A DNA stretch of 64,000 nucleotides from Candidatus Krumholzibacteriia bacterium (GTDB lineage: Bacteria; Krumholzibacteriota; Krumholzibacteriia; WVZY01; JAKEHA01): contig JAOUHG010000008.1 in the NCBI GenBank assembly GCA_029865265.1, positions 1 to 64,000 on the forward strand, written 5' to 3'. Positions 52,157 through 58,855 of this stretch are shown one piece after another. The notes below the pieces were generated by a model. That model was not told the DNA's origin. It saw only the letters and a list, made by a program, of their open reading frames with translations, and searched no databases. The translations under genes and the position numbers were made by a program. Positions within the stretch are counted from its first letter, which is position 1, and every line of letters starts with the position of its first letter.

Positions 52157-53035
52157 TTATGCGCACAGGTATTCGGCGATTTCCTGCGCACGCGGCCGGT
52201 TGCGGAGCTTCTCGATGGCCTGGCCCTTCACCTGGCGAATGCGCTCCCGCGTGTAGCCCAGCCGGCGTCCGATCTCCTCCAGGGTGAGGGGCTCCTCACC
52301 ATCGAGGCCGTAGTACATGTTGAGAATCGTCTGCTCGCGTTCGGTCAGATGGAGCAGCGCGCGTCGCAGGTCGCGGCTCAGCATCTGCGCGAACAGGTTC
52401 TGGTCCGGGCTCTCCGCCTCCTCGTCCTGTATCTGGTCGATGAACGCGTCTTCACCATCGGCCGACAGGGGTTCGTCGAGAGAGACATGCCCGCGGGAGA
52501 AGCTCATCACTTCTTCCACCTCCCGTTCGCTCACGGACAGCTCGCGGGCGATTTCCTCCGCGTACGGGTCGCGGCCGAGGTCCTGCTCGAGCTTGCGCGC
52601 GGTTCGGGTGGCGCGCTGCGCGAGACCCACGCGGTTCATGGGCAGGCGCACCATGCGCGGAGCCTCGGATAGCGAATGCAGGATGGCCTGACGAACCCAC
52701 CACACCGCGTAGGAGATGAACTTGTAGCCGCGGTCGGGGTCGAAGCGATCGGCCGCCCGCAGCAGGCCCAGGTTGCCCTCGTTGACGAGGTCCTCGAGGG
52801 GAACGCCGTTGCCCGCGTACTTCTTGGCAATGGAAACCACGAACCGCAGGTTGCAGCGAATGAGCTTCTCGCGCGCCTGCACGTCGCCGTCGCGGGCGCG
52901 GCGGGCCAGTTCGTCCTGCTCCGCGCGTGAGAGCAGCGGGTAACGCTTGATGTCGTTCAGGTAGAGACCCAGGGTAGTACGATCTGCGCCGTCGAACGTC
53001 TGCATTGCACTTGCGGTCTTCATGGTGTTCCCCAT
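52157..53035 (-). CDS. RpoD/SigA-family sigma-70 factor (short form)
   Basis: 292 residues. Regions 1.2-2 (LGLYLNDIKRYPLLSRAEQDELARRA, LRFVVSIAKKYAG, GLLRAADRFDPDRGYKFISYAVWWVRQAIL), region 3 and region 4 (LTLEEIGRRLGYTRERIRQVKGQAIEKLR). Region 1.1 and the non-conserved insert are absent, as in the about 290-residue sigma factors of Bacteroidota, so it could be either the primary sigma or a group 2 factor. ATG 53035 has AAGGAG. Divergent from a B12-binding MerR gene; the shared 134-bp region holds both promoters. Confidence 0.9.
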   Translation of the reverse strand: MGNTMKTASAMQTFDGADRTTLGLYLNDIKRYPLLSRAEQDELARRARDGDVQAREKLIRCNLRFVVSIAKKYAGNGVPLEDLVNEGNLGLLRAADRFDPDRGYKFISYAVWWVRQAILHSLSEAPRMVRLPMNRVGLAQRATRTARKLEQDLGRDPYAEEIARELSVSEREVEEVMSFSRGHVSLDEPLSADGEDAFIDQIQDEEAESPDQNLFAQMLSRDLRRALLHLTEREQTILNMYYGLDGEEPLTLEEIGRRLGYTRERIRQVKGQAIEKLRNRPRAQEIAEYLCA

Positions 53036-53085
53036 GACGGGATCTCCTTCCGGCGGGTCGGTTTCTTGCCCGCCATTTGTCTAGG

Positions 53086-53114
53086 ACAATAGATGAACGC
53101 ACGGTCGGTGTCAA
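53086..53114 (-). promoter_or_regulatory. promoter of the sigma factor gene
   Basis: -35 TTGACA (53109-53114), 17-nt spacer, -10 TATTGT (53086-53091) on the minus strand; leader about 45 nt. Confidence 0.75.
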
Positions 53115-53134
53115 GCGTGAATATGTAAAATTCT

Positions 53135-53163
53135 TTGACATCGTCCGGACAAGTGAGTAAGGT
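53135..53163 (+). promoter_or_regulatory. promoter of the MerR/B12 regulator gene, leaderless-type spacing
   Basis: -35 TTGACA (53135-53140), 17-nt spacer, -10 TAAGGT (53158-53163), then exactly 6 nt to ATG 53170. The clearest full promoter with leaderless geometry in the window. Confidence 0.75.
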
Positions 53164-53169
53164 TTCGGC

Positions 53170-54117
53170 ATGAGCCCAGAAAAATCTCAGCCAGATTCTC
53201 AGCATCCCATCGGCGTCGTGGCCTCCCGAACCGGGCTCCCCCAGGATCTGATCCGGGCGTGGGAGCGCCGCTACGAGGCCGTCACCCCCCACCGGGGGGA
53301 GACGGGCCGTCGGCTCTATTCCGACGAGGACATTGAGAAACTGCGCCTGCTGCGCCGGGCGGTGGCCGGGGGTCGCCGGATCAGCGATGTGGCGGGACTG
53401 TCAATCGGCGCGCTGCGGGCGCTGGTGGCCGGAGACCGGGATGAGACCGGCGCGGCCTCCGCGACGCCCGACGACGCCGCCGCCCCGGGCCGCGTCTCTC
53501 CCGAGGCCCTGCTGGCCGAGGCCATCGAAGCGCTCGAAGCGCTGGACCGGCGCGGCCTGGAACGTGTGCTCGCCGAGGCCACGGTGCAACTGAGCGCACC
53601 GGACGTGCGCCAGCACCTCATCGTCCCGCTCCTCGATACCATCGGCCGTCGCTGGCAGGAAGGATCGCTGCGCATCGTCCACGAGCATCTGGCCAGCACG
53701 ATCGTCCGCGCGTTCATGAGCGCCAACCGCAACGGCCACGACCGCGAACGCGCACCGAGAATCGTCATCACCACACCCGCGGGACAACACCACGAGCTCG
53801 GCGCACTCATGGCGGCCGCGGTGGCGGATGAGAGCGGTTGGGACGTCTACTACCTGGGCGCCAACCTGCCCGCCGAAGAGATCGCCGCGGCGGCGCGACA
53901 GCTGCGCGCGCGCGCGATCGCCTTGAGTGTGGTGTATCGCAACGGCGACCACGCCCCCGATGAGATCCTGCGCCTGCGCGAACTGGTTGGAACGCTTCCC
54001 ATCTTCGTGGGCGGGCGCGCCAGCGAGGCGTTGTGCAACAAACTCACCGACGCCGCCATTGCCTGTCCGCGGGACCTGGCCGAGTTTCGCGCCGAACTCC
54101 AGTCCGTACTCGCCTGA
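53170..54117 (+). CDS. MerR-family regulator with cobalamin-binding domain (CarH/LitR-like photoreceptor)
   Basis: 315 residues. N-terminal MerR helix-turn-helix (HPIGVVASRTGLPQDLIRAWERRYEAVTP), linker, then the B12-binding helical bundle with W162 and E172-H173 (RRWQEGSLRIVHEHLAS), and the Rossmann B12 domain with the base-off ligand in GQHHELGALMAAA (H208) and WDVYYLGANLP. The W...EH set is that of light-sensing CarH, which uses adenosylcobalamin to release DNA in light. Divergent from the sigma gene, whose promoter its binding would cover; probably a dark repressor of both. Confidence 0.87.
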   Translation: MSPEKSQPDSQHPIGVVASRTGLPQDLIRAWERRYEAVTPHRGETGRRLYSDEDIEKLRLLRRAVAGGRRISDVAGLSIGALRALVAGDRDETGAASATPDDAAAPGRVSPEALLAEAIEALEALDRRGLERVLAEATVQLSAPDVRQHLIVPLLDTIGRRWQEGSLRIVHEHLASTIVRAFMSANRNGHDRERAPRIVITTPAGQHHELGALMAAAVADESGWDVYYLGANLPAEEIAAAARQLRARAIALSVVYRNGDHAPDEILRLRELVGTLPIFVGGRASEALCNKLTDAAIACPRDLAEFRAELQSVLA

Positions 54118-54133
54118 TCGCCACCGCTTTTTT

Positions 54134-54162
54134 TTGACACGGCAGCGTTTCGTTTGGAGATT
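54134..54162 (+). promoter_or_regulatory. candidate promoter of the fasciclin gene
   Basis: -35 TTGACA (54134-54139), 17-nt spacer, unusual -10 GAGATT (54157-54162). The good -35 and poor -10 could mark an activated or alternative-sigma promoter. Confidence 0.45.
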
Positions 54163-54222
54163 ACGCGTCGACTGGCCCGTTCGGGCACCAGTCACGGACC
54201 ATTCATTTCAGGAGGAAAAACA

Positions 54223-54750
54223 ATGAAGTCGAGAAACTCTCTGGCGACCCTCGCCGTTGTGGCGACGGTCGTTGCGGTGGCGGGGCTCGCCGTCGCGGGT
54301 GACTACAGCAAGAAGAAGGACGATGCCGCGAAGGCGGCGGCGTCCAGCATGACCATCTTCGACACGGCCAAGGCGGGTGGATTCTCCACGCTGATCGCAG
54401 CCGTCGAGGCCGCCGGGCTGCAGGAGGCACTCTCCGGCAAGGACGATCTCACCGTTTTTGCGCCCACCGACGAGGCCTTCAAGAAGATCCCGCAGGAAGA
54501 CCTGCAGGCCCTGCTGGCCGACAAGGAGGCGCTGAAGTCCGTTCTTCTGTACCACGTGGTCGCGGGCGAGGTGACGTCAAAGGACGTCATGAAGCTCAAG
54601 TCGGCCAAGACGCTCGAGGGTGACGAGATCAAGATCGACACCACCAAGGGCGTGAAGATCAACAACGCCACCGTCACCAAGGCAGATGTCATGGCGAGCA
54701 ACGGCGTGATCCACGTGATCGACACCGTCCTCATCCCGCCGACAAAGTAG
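54223..54750 (+). CDS. exported fasciclin (FAS1)-domain protein
   Basis: 175 residues. Signal peptide (LATLAVVATVVAVAGLAVAG), lysine/alanine linker, one FAS1 domain with both family boxes: DDLTVFAPTDEAFKKIP (H1) and SNGVIHVIDTVLIPP (H2), plus VLLYHVVAGEVTS. FAS1 proteins are adhesive or small-ligand-binding; in carotenoid-making organisms some bind pigments. GGAGG precedes ATG 54223. Follows the B12 regulator by about 100 bp on the same strand. Confidence 0.92.
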   Translation: MKSRNSLATLAVVATVVAVAGLAVAGDYSKKKDDAAKAAASSMTIFDTAKAGGFSTLIAAVEAAGLQEALSGKDDLTVFAPTDEAFKKIPQEDLQALLADKEALKSVLLYHVVAGEVTSKDVMKLKSAKTLEGDEIKIDTTKGVKINNATVTKADVMASNGVIHVIDTVLIPPTK

Positions 54751-54760
54751 CTGTCTTCAG

Positions 54761-54824
54761 GAGTCCGTGACGGCACGGTGTCCGTCCCAGTGGTGGGCCG
54801 GCCGGCATCGTGCCTCACGGACTC
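54761..54824 (+). repeat. long inverted repeat between fasciclin and SRPBCC genes
   Basis: GAGTCCGTGACGGCAC (54761-54776) pairs with GTGCCTCACGGACTC (54810-54824) across 33 nt, 15 bp with one bulged base. It starts 11 nt after the fasciclin stop and ends 14 nt before ATG 54838. No T-tract: more likely an mRNA-stabilising or translation-controlling hairpin than a terminator. Confidence 0.6.
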
Positions 54825-54837
54825 GCTCGAGAATCCC

Positions 54838-55293
54838 ATGCACACACTCATCCGCGAGCAACTTATCGAGCGCCCCGTCGAGGAGGTCTTCGCCTTCTAC
54901 GCCGACGCGCGCAATCTGGAGCGCATCACGCCACCGTGGCTCAGCTTCCGCATCCTGACCGACGCCCCGGTGGAGATGCGGCCCGGTGCACGCATCGACT
55001 ACAGGATCCGCGTGCATGGCGTACCCATGGTATGGACGTCTGAAATCCGGGAATGGGAGCCGCCACGCCGCTTCGTCGACGTGCAGATTCGGGGGCCGTA
55101 CCGCGTGTGGGAGCACACGCACGAATTCGACGCCGTCGCGGGCGGAACCCTGGTTCGCGATGTGGTGAACTACGAAGTGCCCGCGGGTTGGCTGGGCGAA
55201 GTGGTTCGCCGCATGGTGGTGGCGCGCGATGTTGCGGCTATATTCGCGCATCGCCGCGAGGCGCTCGCGGAGATCTTCTCAACCCGGGCCTAG
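54838..55293 (+). CDS. SRPBCC-fold ligand-binding protein (COG4276-like)
   Basis: 151 residues. LIERPVEEVFAFYADARNLERITPPWLSFRIL and WEPPRRFVDVQIRGPYRVWEHTHEFDAVAGGTLVRDVVNYEVP are the COG4276 SRPBCC signatures. These proteins have a hydrophobic cavity and are often encoded beside photolyase, B12-photoreceptor and stress-sigma genes; the ligand is unknown. ATG 54838 is after the large hairpin; an in-frame GTG at 54778 lies inside it. The stop overlaps that of the converging response regulator. Confidence 0.85.
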   Translation: MHTLIREQLIERPVEEVFAFYADARNLERITPPWLSFRILTDAPVEMRPGARIDYRIRVHGVPMVWTSEIREWEPPRRFVDVQIRGPYRVWEHTHEFDAVAGGTLVRDVVNYEVPAGWLGEVVRRMVVARDVAAIFAHRREALAEIFSTRA

Positions 55294-55658
55294 CCGGCGG
55301 CTCCGAGAATATCGCGGACGGCAGCTTCGATATCCGTCACGGAGAAAGGCTTCTCAACCACCCGTGTGGCCCCGAGGAGCTGCGCACTCTGCAGGAACAC
55401 GCGATTGCTCGGCGAGCTGATCGCGATGCACTTGGTCATGGGGCTTTCGCGCTGGAGGTACATGATGACCTCCAGCCCGTCCTTCTCCGGCATCAGGATA
55501 TCGGAGATGACGATATCGAAGGTCTGCTTGCGGAGCATCTCGATGGCCCGCTTGCCATCCGGGGCTTCCAGGACCTCGTATCCAGCCTTGGCCAGAGAGT
55601 CGTGCAGCATGCCCCGAATCTCCGGTTCGTCGTCAACAACAAGTATGCGGCGCTTCAT
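55290..55658 (-). CDS. single-domain CheY-like response regulator
   Basis: 122 residues, receiver domain only: ILVVDDEPEIRGML (acid pair), IVISDILMPEKDG (phospho-Asp), CIAISSPSNRV (Ser switch) and VVEKPFS (Lys). No output domain, so it must act through a partner; the hybrid kinase at 58856 is a nearby candidate. GGGAG precedes ATG 55658. It has a good promoter and an unusually structured leader of about 97 nt. Confidence 0.92.
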   Translation of the reverse strand: MKRRILVVDDEPEIRGMLHDSLAKAGYEVLEAPDGKRAIEMLRKQTFDIVISDILMPEKDGLEVIMYLQRESPMTKCIAISSPSNRVFLQSAQLLGATRVVEKPFSVTDIEAAVRDILGAAG

Positions 55659-55720
55659 GGTGCACTCCCAAATTCCCGCAACCCCCCCGGGAACAACCCG
55701 GAGGCCGACGCGCCCGCGGA

Positions 55721-55740
55721 AGCCGGTAGGGTTACCGGCT
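55721..55740 (-). promoter_or_regulatory. perfect 8-bp hairpin in the response-regulator leader
   Basis: AGCCGGTA-GGGT-TACCGGCT, perfect inverted repeat 15-35 nt after the predicted transcription start; a second small hairpin (CCGGG...CCCGG) follows at about 55688-55702. Could be an operator or a translation-controlling element. Confidence 0.5.
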
Positions 55741-55761
55741 GACCATGCCCTGTATCCCAAA

Positions 55762-55790
55762 GTCTACCCGCAAAGTACCCGTCAATCAAT
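55762..55790 (-). promoter_or_regulatory. promoter of the response regulator gene
   Basis: -35 TTGATT (55785-55790), 17-nt spacer, -10 TAGACT (55762-55767) on the minus strand. Confidence 0.65.
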
Positions 55791-55873
55791 TGCAAATCCT
55801 CAAAGCCCTTGCCCCGCTTATGCCAGCCTCGGCTTGCCCATTGCTTCTTAACGTTTCCTTTTCGGGAAAGGGC

Positions 55874-55901
55874 TTGCCCGGACGGCGCTGGCTGCTATAT
55901 T
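55874..55901 (+). promoter_or_regulatory. promoter of the metallo-hydrolase gene
   Basis: -35 TTGCCC (55874-55879), 16-nt spacer, -10 TATATT (55896-55901), 4 nt before GTG 55906; transcription start falls on or beside that codon. Confidence 0.55.
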
Positions 55902-55905
55902 GCCC

Positions 55906-56757
55906 GTGACCGCCACGACAAGGACCCATCGACCCAACGTGATTACAAACGACTTACGCCCGCCGAGTGGCGGGCAACTTGCACCAGACCGGCGCATGCA
56001 GGAACTGCTGCACATCACCTACATCGGCCACGCGACCTGCCTGATCGAGATGAACGGCGTGCGCCTGCTGACGGACCCGATTCTGCGTGACCGCATCGGC
56101 TATATCACGCGCCCGCGCCGCCGCCTGCACCCCTCCTGGCTGCGGGACATCGACGCGGTCCTGCTTTCGCACATGCACCTCGACCACCTGGACCTGCCCT
56201 CGCTGCGGCGGATCGGCCGCGACGCGCGCCTGGTGGTTCCGGCGGGAAGCGCGCGCCTGCTGAGGCGCGACGGCTTCTACAATGTCGAGGAAGTGCGCCC
56301 CGGCGACCTGACCCGCGTGGGGCCGGTTTCCATCGAGACCACCTGGGCCACCCACGACGGCGCCCGCCACCCCTTCGGCCCCACCGGCGAGGCGGTCGGC
56401 TACATCGTCCATGGCGAGGCCGCCGTGTATTTTGCGGGCGACACCGACATCTTCCCCGAAATGTCCGACCTCCACGGGGCACTCGACGTGGCCCTGCTGC
56501 CCGTCTGGGGCTGGGGACCGACCCTCGGCGAGGGGCACATGAACCCGCGCCGGGCGGCCGAGTCGCTCACCATGCTGCGTCCCAGGGCGGCCATCCCCAT
56601 CCACTGGGGCAGCTTTGCGCCGTTCGGAATGCGCTGGTTCCGCCCCCGCTTTCTCTCCAGCCCGCCCTTCGACTTTGCCGACCACGCGAGCGAGCTCGCG
56701 CCCGAGGTCAGCGTTCATGTCGTGAGGCCCGGGAACCTGTTCCGTTTGGCCAACTGA
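55906..56757 (+). CDS. metallo-beta-lactamase-fold hydrolase (UlaG/NAPE-PLD-like)
   Basis: 283 residues from GTG. ITYIGHATCLIEMNGVRLLTDPIL opens the fold, LLSHMHLDHLDLPSL is the HxHxDH metal motif, YFAGDTDIFPEM gives the next ligand, and PIHWGSFAP the last histidine. Most similar in layout to the UlaG-like or NAPE-phospholipase D-like branch, which cleaves phosphoester or lactone substrates. The start is uncertain: GTG 55906 (near-leaderless), GTG 55939 or ATG 55996 (MQELLHITYIGH) are all possible. Confidence 0.85.
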   Translation: MTATTRTHRPNVITNDLRPPSGGQLAPDRRMQELLHITYIGHATCLIEMNGVRLLTDPILRDRIGYITRPRRRLHPSWLRDIDAVLLSHMHLDHLDLPSLRRIGRDARLVVPAGSARLLRRDGFYNVEEVRPGDLTRVGPVSIETTWATHDGARHPFGPTGEAVGYIVHGEAAVYFAGDTDIFPEMSDLHGALDVALLPVWGWGPTLGEGHMNPRRAAESLTMLRPRAAIPIHWGSFAPFGMRWFRPRFLSSPPFDFADHASELAPEVSVHVVRPGNLFRLAN

Positions 56758-56775
56758 TCGTCAATAATCAACCCG

Positions 56776-58848
56776 ATGACGTCATCGGGCCGAACGCTCC
56801 TCGCGGTGGTGCGCCGCGTGGTCGTCCTGTGGGCGCTCGAGGTGATTGCCCTGTGGACGCTGGCGCGCGCGCTCCCGGGCTTGAGCCTGGACGGATGGGA
56901 CGCCGCCATCCTGGGTGTCGCGGCCATCGCGCTGCTCAACGCACTCGTGCGCCCGCTGCTGCTGTTCCTCACCCTCCCGTTCACCGTGCTCTCGTTTGGA
57001 TTGCTCACCCTGGCGCTCAACGGGGTGGTGCTGTGGCTGGCGACCCTCGCGGTACCGGATCTGCACCTGGCCGACTTCGGAACCGGCGTCATCGCCGCGC
57101 TCGGCCTCACCCTCACCAACACGCTGGGCGCGTACGTATTCGCATTCAATGACGAGGAGTCCGTCTACCGCAATGTGATGCGGCGCATCGCGCGCCGCTC
57201 GGTGCCCGCCACCGCAACCCGTAACCCGGGGCTGGTGCTCATCGAGTTCGACGGCGTGTCGGCATCGTTGCTGGAACTCGGGATCGACAAGGGCTACCTC
57301 CCCACGATGGCAAAGTGGCTCCGGTCCGGGACGCATCGCCTGGCACACTGGGACTGCGGGGTGCCGTCACAAACCTCCTCGAGCCAGGCGGGTATCCTCT
57401 TCGGCAACAATTTCGACATCCCCGCGTTTCGCTGGTTCGACAAGTCCGCCGGCCGCATGATGGTCTCCAGCGACCCCGGCGATGCGATGCGCACCGAGCA
57501 GCGCGTGTCACGCGGCAAGGGCCTCCTGCACACCGACGGCATCAGCGTGTGCAACATGTTCACCGGTGATGCGCCGCGCAGCATCGCCACCATCAGCGCG
57601 TTCTCCTCGCCAGCACGCCAGGTGCGGCGCGCATCGCCACTGTACTTCTCGTTCTACCTGAGTCCCTACAGTTTCACACGCGCCCTGGTGCTGACCATTC
57701 GCGAGCTGGTCGTTGAGTGGTGGGAGAGCAATCGCCAGCGCCTCCGCCGTGTGCGGCCGCGTGTCGGGCGCGGCGGCCTGTTTCCGCTCTTGCGGGCCAT
57801 GTCTACGGTGGCGCAGCGCGATCTCGGCACCTACACGCTCATGCACGAGATGTTCGCCGGCGTTCCCGTGGCCTATATCACCTACGTCGGTTACGACGTG
57901 GTCGCGCACCACGCGGGTCCCGAGCGGCCCGACGCGTTGCGGGTGCTGCACGATCTGGACCGGCGGGTGGCGATGATCGAGCGCGCAGCGGTGGACTCGC
58001 CGCGCCCGTATCGCTTCGTGGTTCTCTCCGACCACGGCCAGACGCGGAGCGTACCGTTTCGCCAGTTGTACGGGTTCCGCCTCGAGCACGTGGTGCGCGA
58101 GCTGCTCAGCGGGCCGCGTTCCGTGCACGCGCCCCCGGGCAAGACGGAAGGCTGGGGCCACCTGAACACCCTGCTCACCGAGGCGATCCGCTACGACCGC
58201 CTCACCGGCCGCACCACGCGGCGCCTTCTCCGGCGCCGGACGCGGGAAAACCTGGTGGAGCTGGGACGGGATCCGGTGGCGGGCGACGCCGAAATCGTGG
58301 TGTGCGCGTCGGGCAACCTGGCGCATATCTACTTTCGCTATCCGGCGGAGCGCTTGACGCTGGAGGAGATCGCTGCCGACCACCCCGGGCTCATCGAGGG
58401 GCTGGTGGGCCACGGCGGCATTGGATTCGCGATGGTACGCTCGTCCCAGCACGGCGCGGTCGTCATGGGCCGCGACGGTGTCCGCTACCTCGCCGAGGGC
58501 CGCGTGCACGGCGCCGATCCGCTGGATGGCTACGGGGAGCACGCGGCGCGCCAGCTGGCGCGCCTGGAGGGCTTCCCGCACTGCGGTGACATCGTGCTCA
58601 ACGGCCGCTACGACCCGTCCACCGGTGAGGTGGTTTCGTTCGAGGAGATGGTGGGCGCGCATGGCGGGCTCGGGGGGCCCCAAACCGACGCCTTCATCGT
58701 GCACCCTTCGGACTGGCCGCTCCCGGAGGGAAGGATCGACAACCCCGAGGTGCTCTTCCGCGTGTTCACGAACTGGCGCGACGCCCTCCAGCGTGGCGAA
58801 GAACCGTCCGGCGGCCGCGTGGACGCCCTCCCCCGCGATGCCCTATAG
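56776..58848 (+). CDS. fusion of holin-4-like membrane domain with type I phosphodiesterase/alkaline phosphatase domain
   Basis: 690 residues. Residues 1-125: four membrane helices of the PF04020 type (LLNALVRPLLLFLTLPFTVLSFGLL, compare the stand-alone copy at 42813). Residues about 150-690: alkaline-phosphatase-superfamily domain with LVLIEFDGVSASLLE (metal Asp), PSQTSSSQAGILFGNN (nucleophile region), YVGYDVVAHHAGP, FVVLSDHGQTRS and AHGGLGGPQTDAFIVHP. Probably a membrane-tethered phosphodiesterase or phosphatase. AATAAT lies 7 nt before its ATG with no ribosome site. Confidence 0.87.
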   Translation: MTSSGRTLLAVVRRVVVLWALEVIALWTLARALPGLSLDGWDAAILGVAAIALLNALVRPLLLFLTLPFTVLSFGLLTLALNGVVLWLATLAVPDLHLADFGTGVIAALGLTLTNTLGAYVFAFNDEESVYRNVMRRIARRSVPATATRNPGLVLIEFDGVSASLLELGIDKGYLPTMAKWLRSGTHRLAHWDCGVPSQTSSSQAGILFGNNFDIPAFRWFDKSAGRMMVSSDPGDAMRTEQRVSRGKGLLHTDGISVCNMFTGDAPRSIATISAFSSPARQVRRASPLYFSFYLSPYSFTRALVLTIRELVVEWWESNRQRLRRVRPRVGRGGLFPLLRAMSTVAQRDLGTYTLMHEMFAGVPVAYITYVGYDVVAHHAGPERPDALRVLHDLDRRVAMIERAAVDSPRPYRFVVLSDHGQTRSVPFRQLYGFRLEHVVRELLSGPRSVHAPPGKTEGWGHLNTLLTEAIRYDRLTGRTTRRLLRRRTRENLVELGRDPVAGDAEIVVCASGNLAHIYFRYPAERLTLEEIAADHPGLIEGLVGHGGIGFAMVRSSQHGAVVMGRDGVRYLAEGRVHGADPLDGYGEHAARQLARLEGFPHCGDIVLNGRYDPSTGEVVSFEEMVGAHGGLGGPQTDAFIVHPSDWPLPEGRIDNPEVLFRVFTNWRDALQRGEEPSGGRVDALPRDAL

Positions 58849-58849
58849 T
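58844..58849 (+). promoter_or_regulatory. -10 box of the hybrid kinase gene, leaderless-type spacing
   Basis: TATAGT overlapping the end of the upstream gene, 6 nt before ATG 58856; TGGACG 18 nt upstream may be the -35. Confidence 0.55.
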
Positions 58850-58855
58850 TGACCG

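Noticed and set aside
56776-57150. Phage lysis holin
   Set aside because: The four-helix domain is fused to a phosphodiesterase and has no endolysin or phage neighbours.
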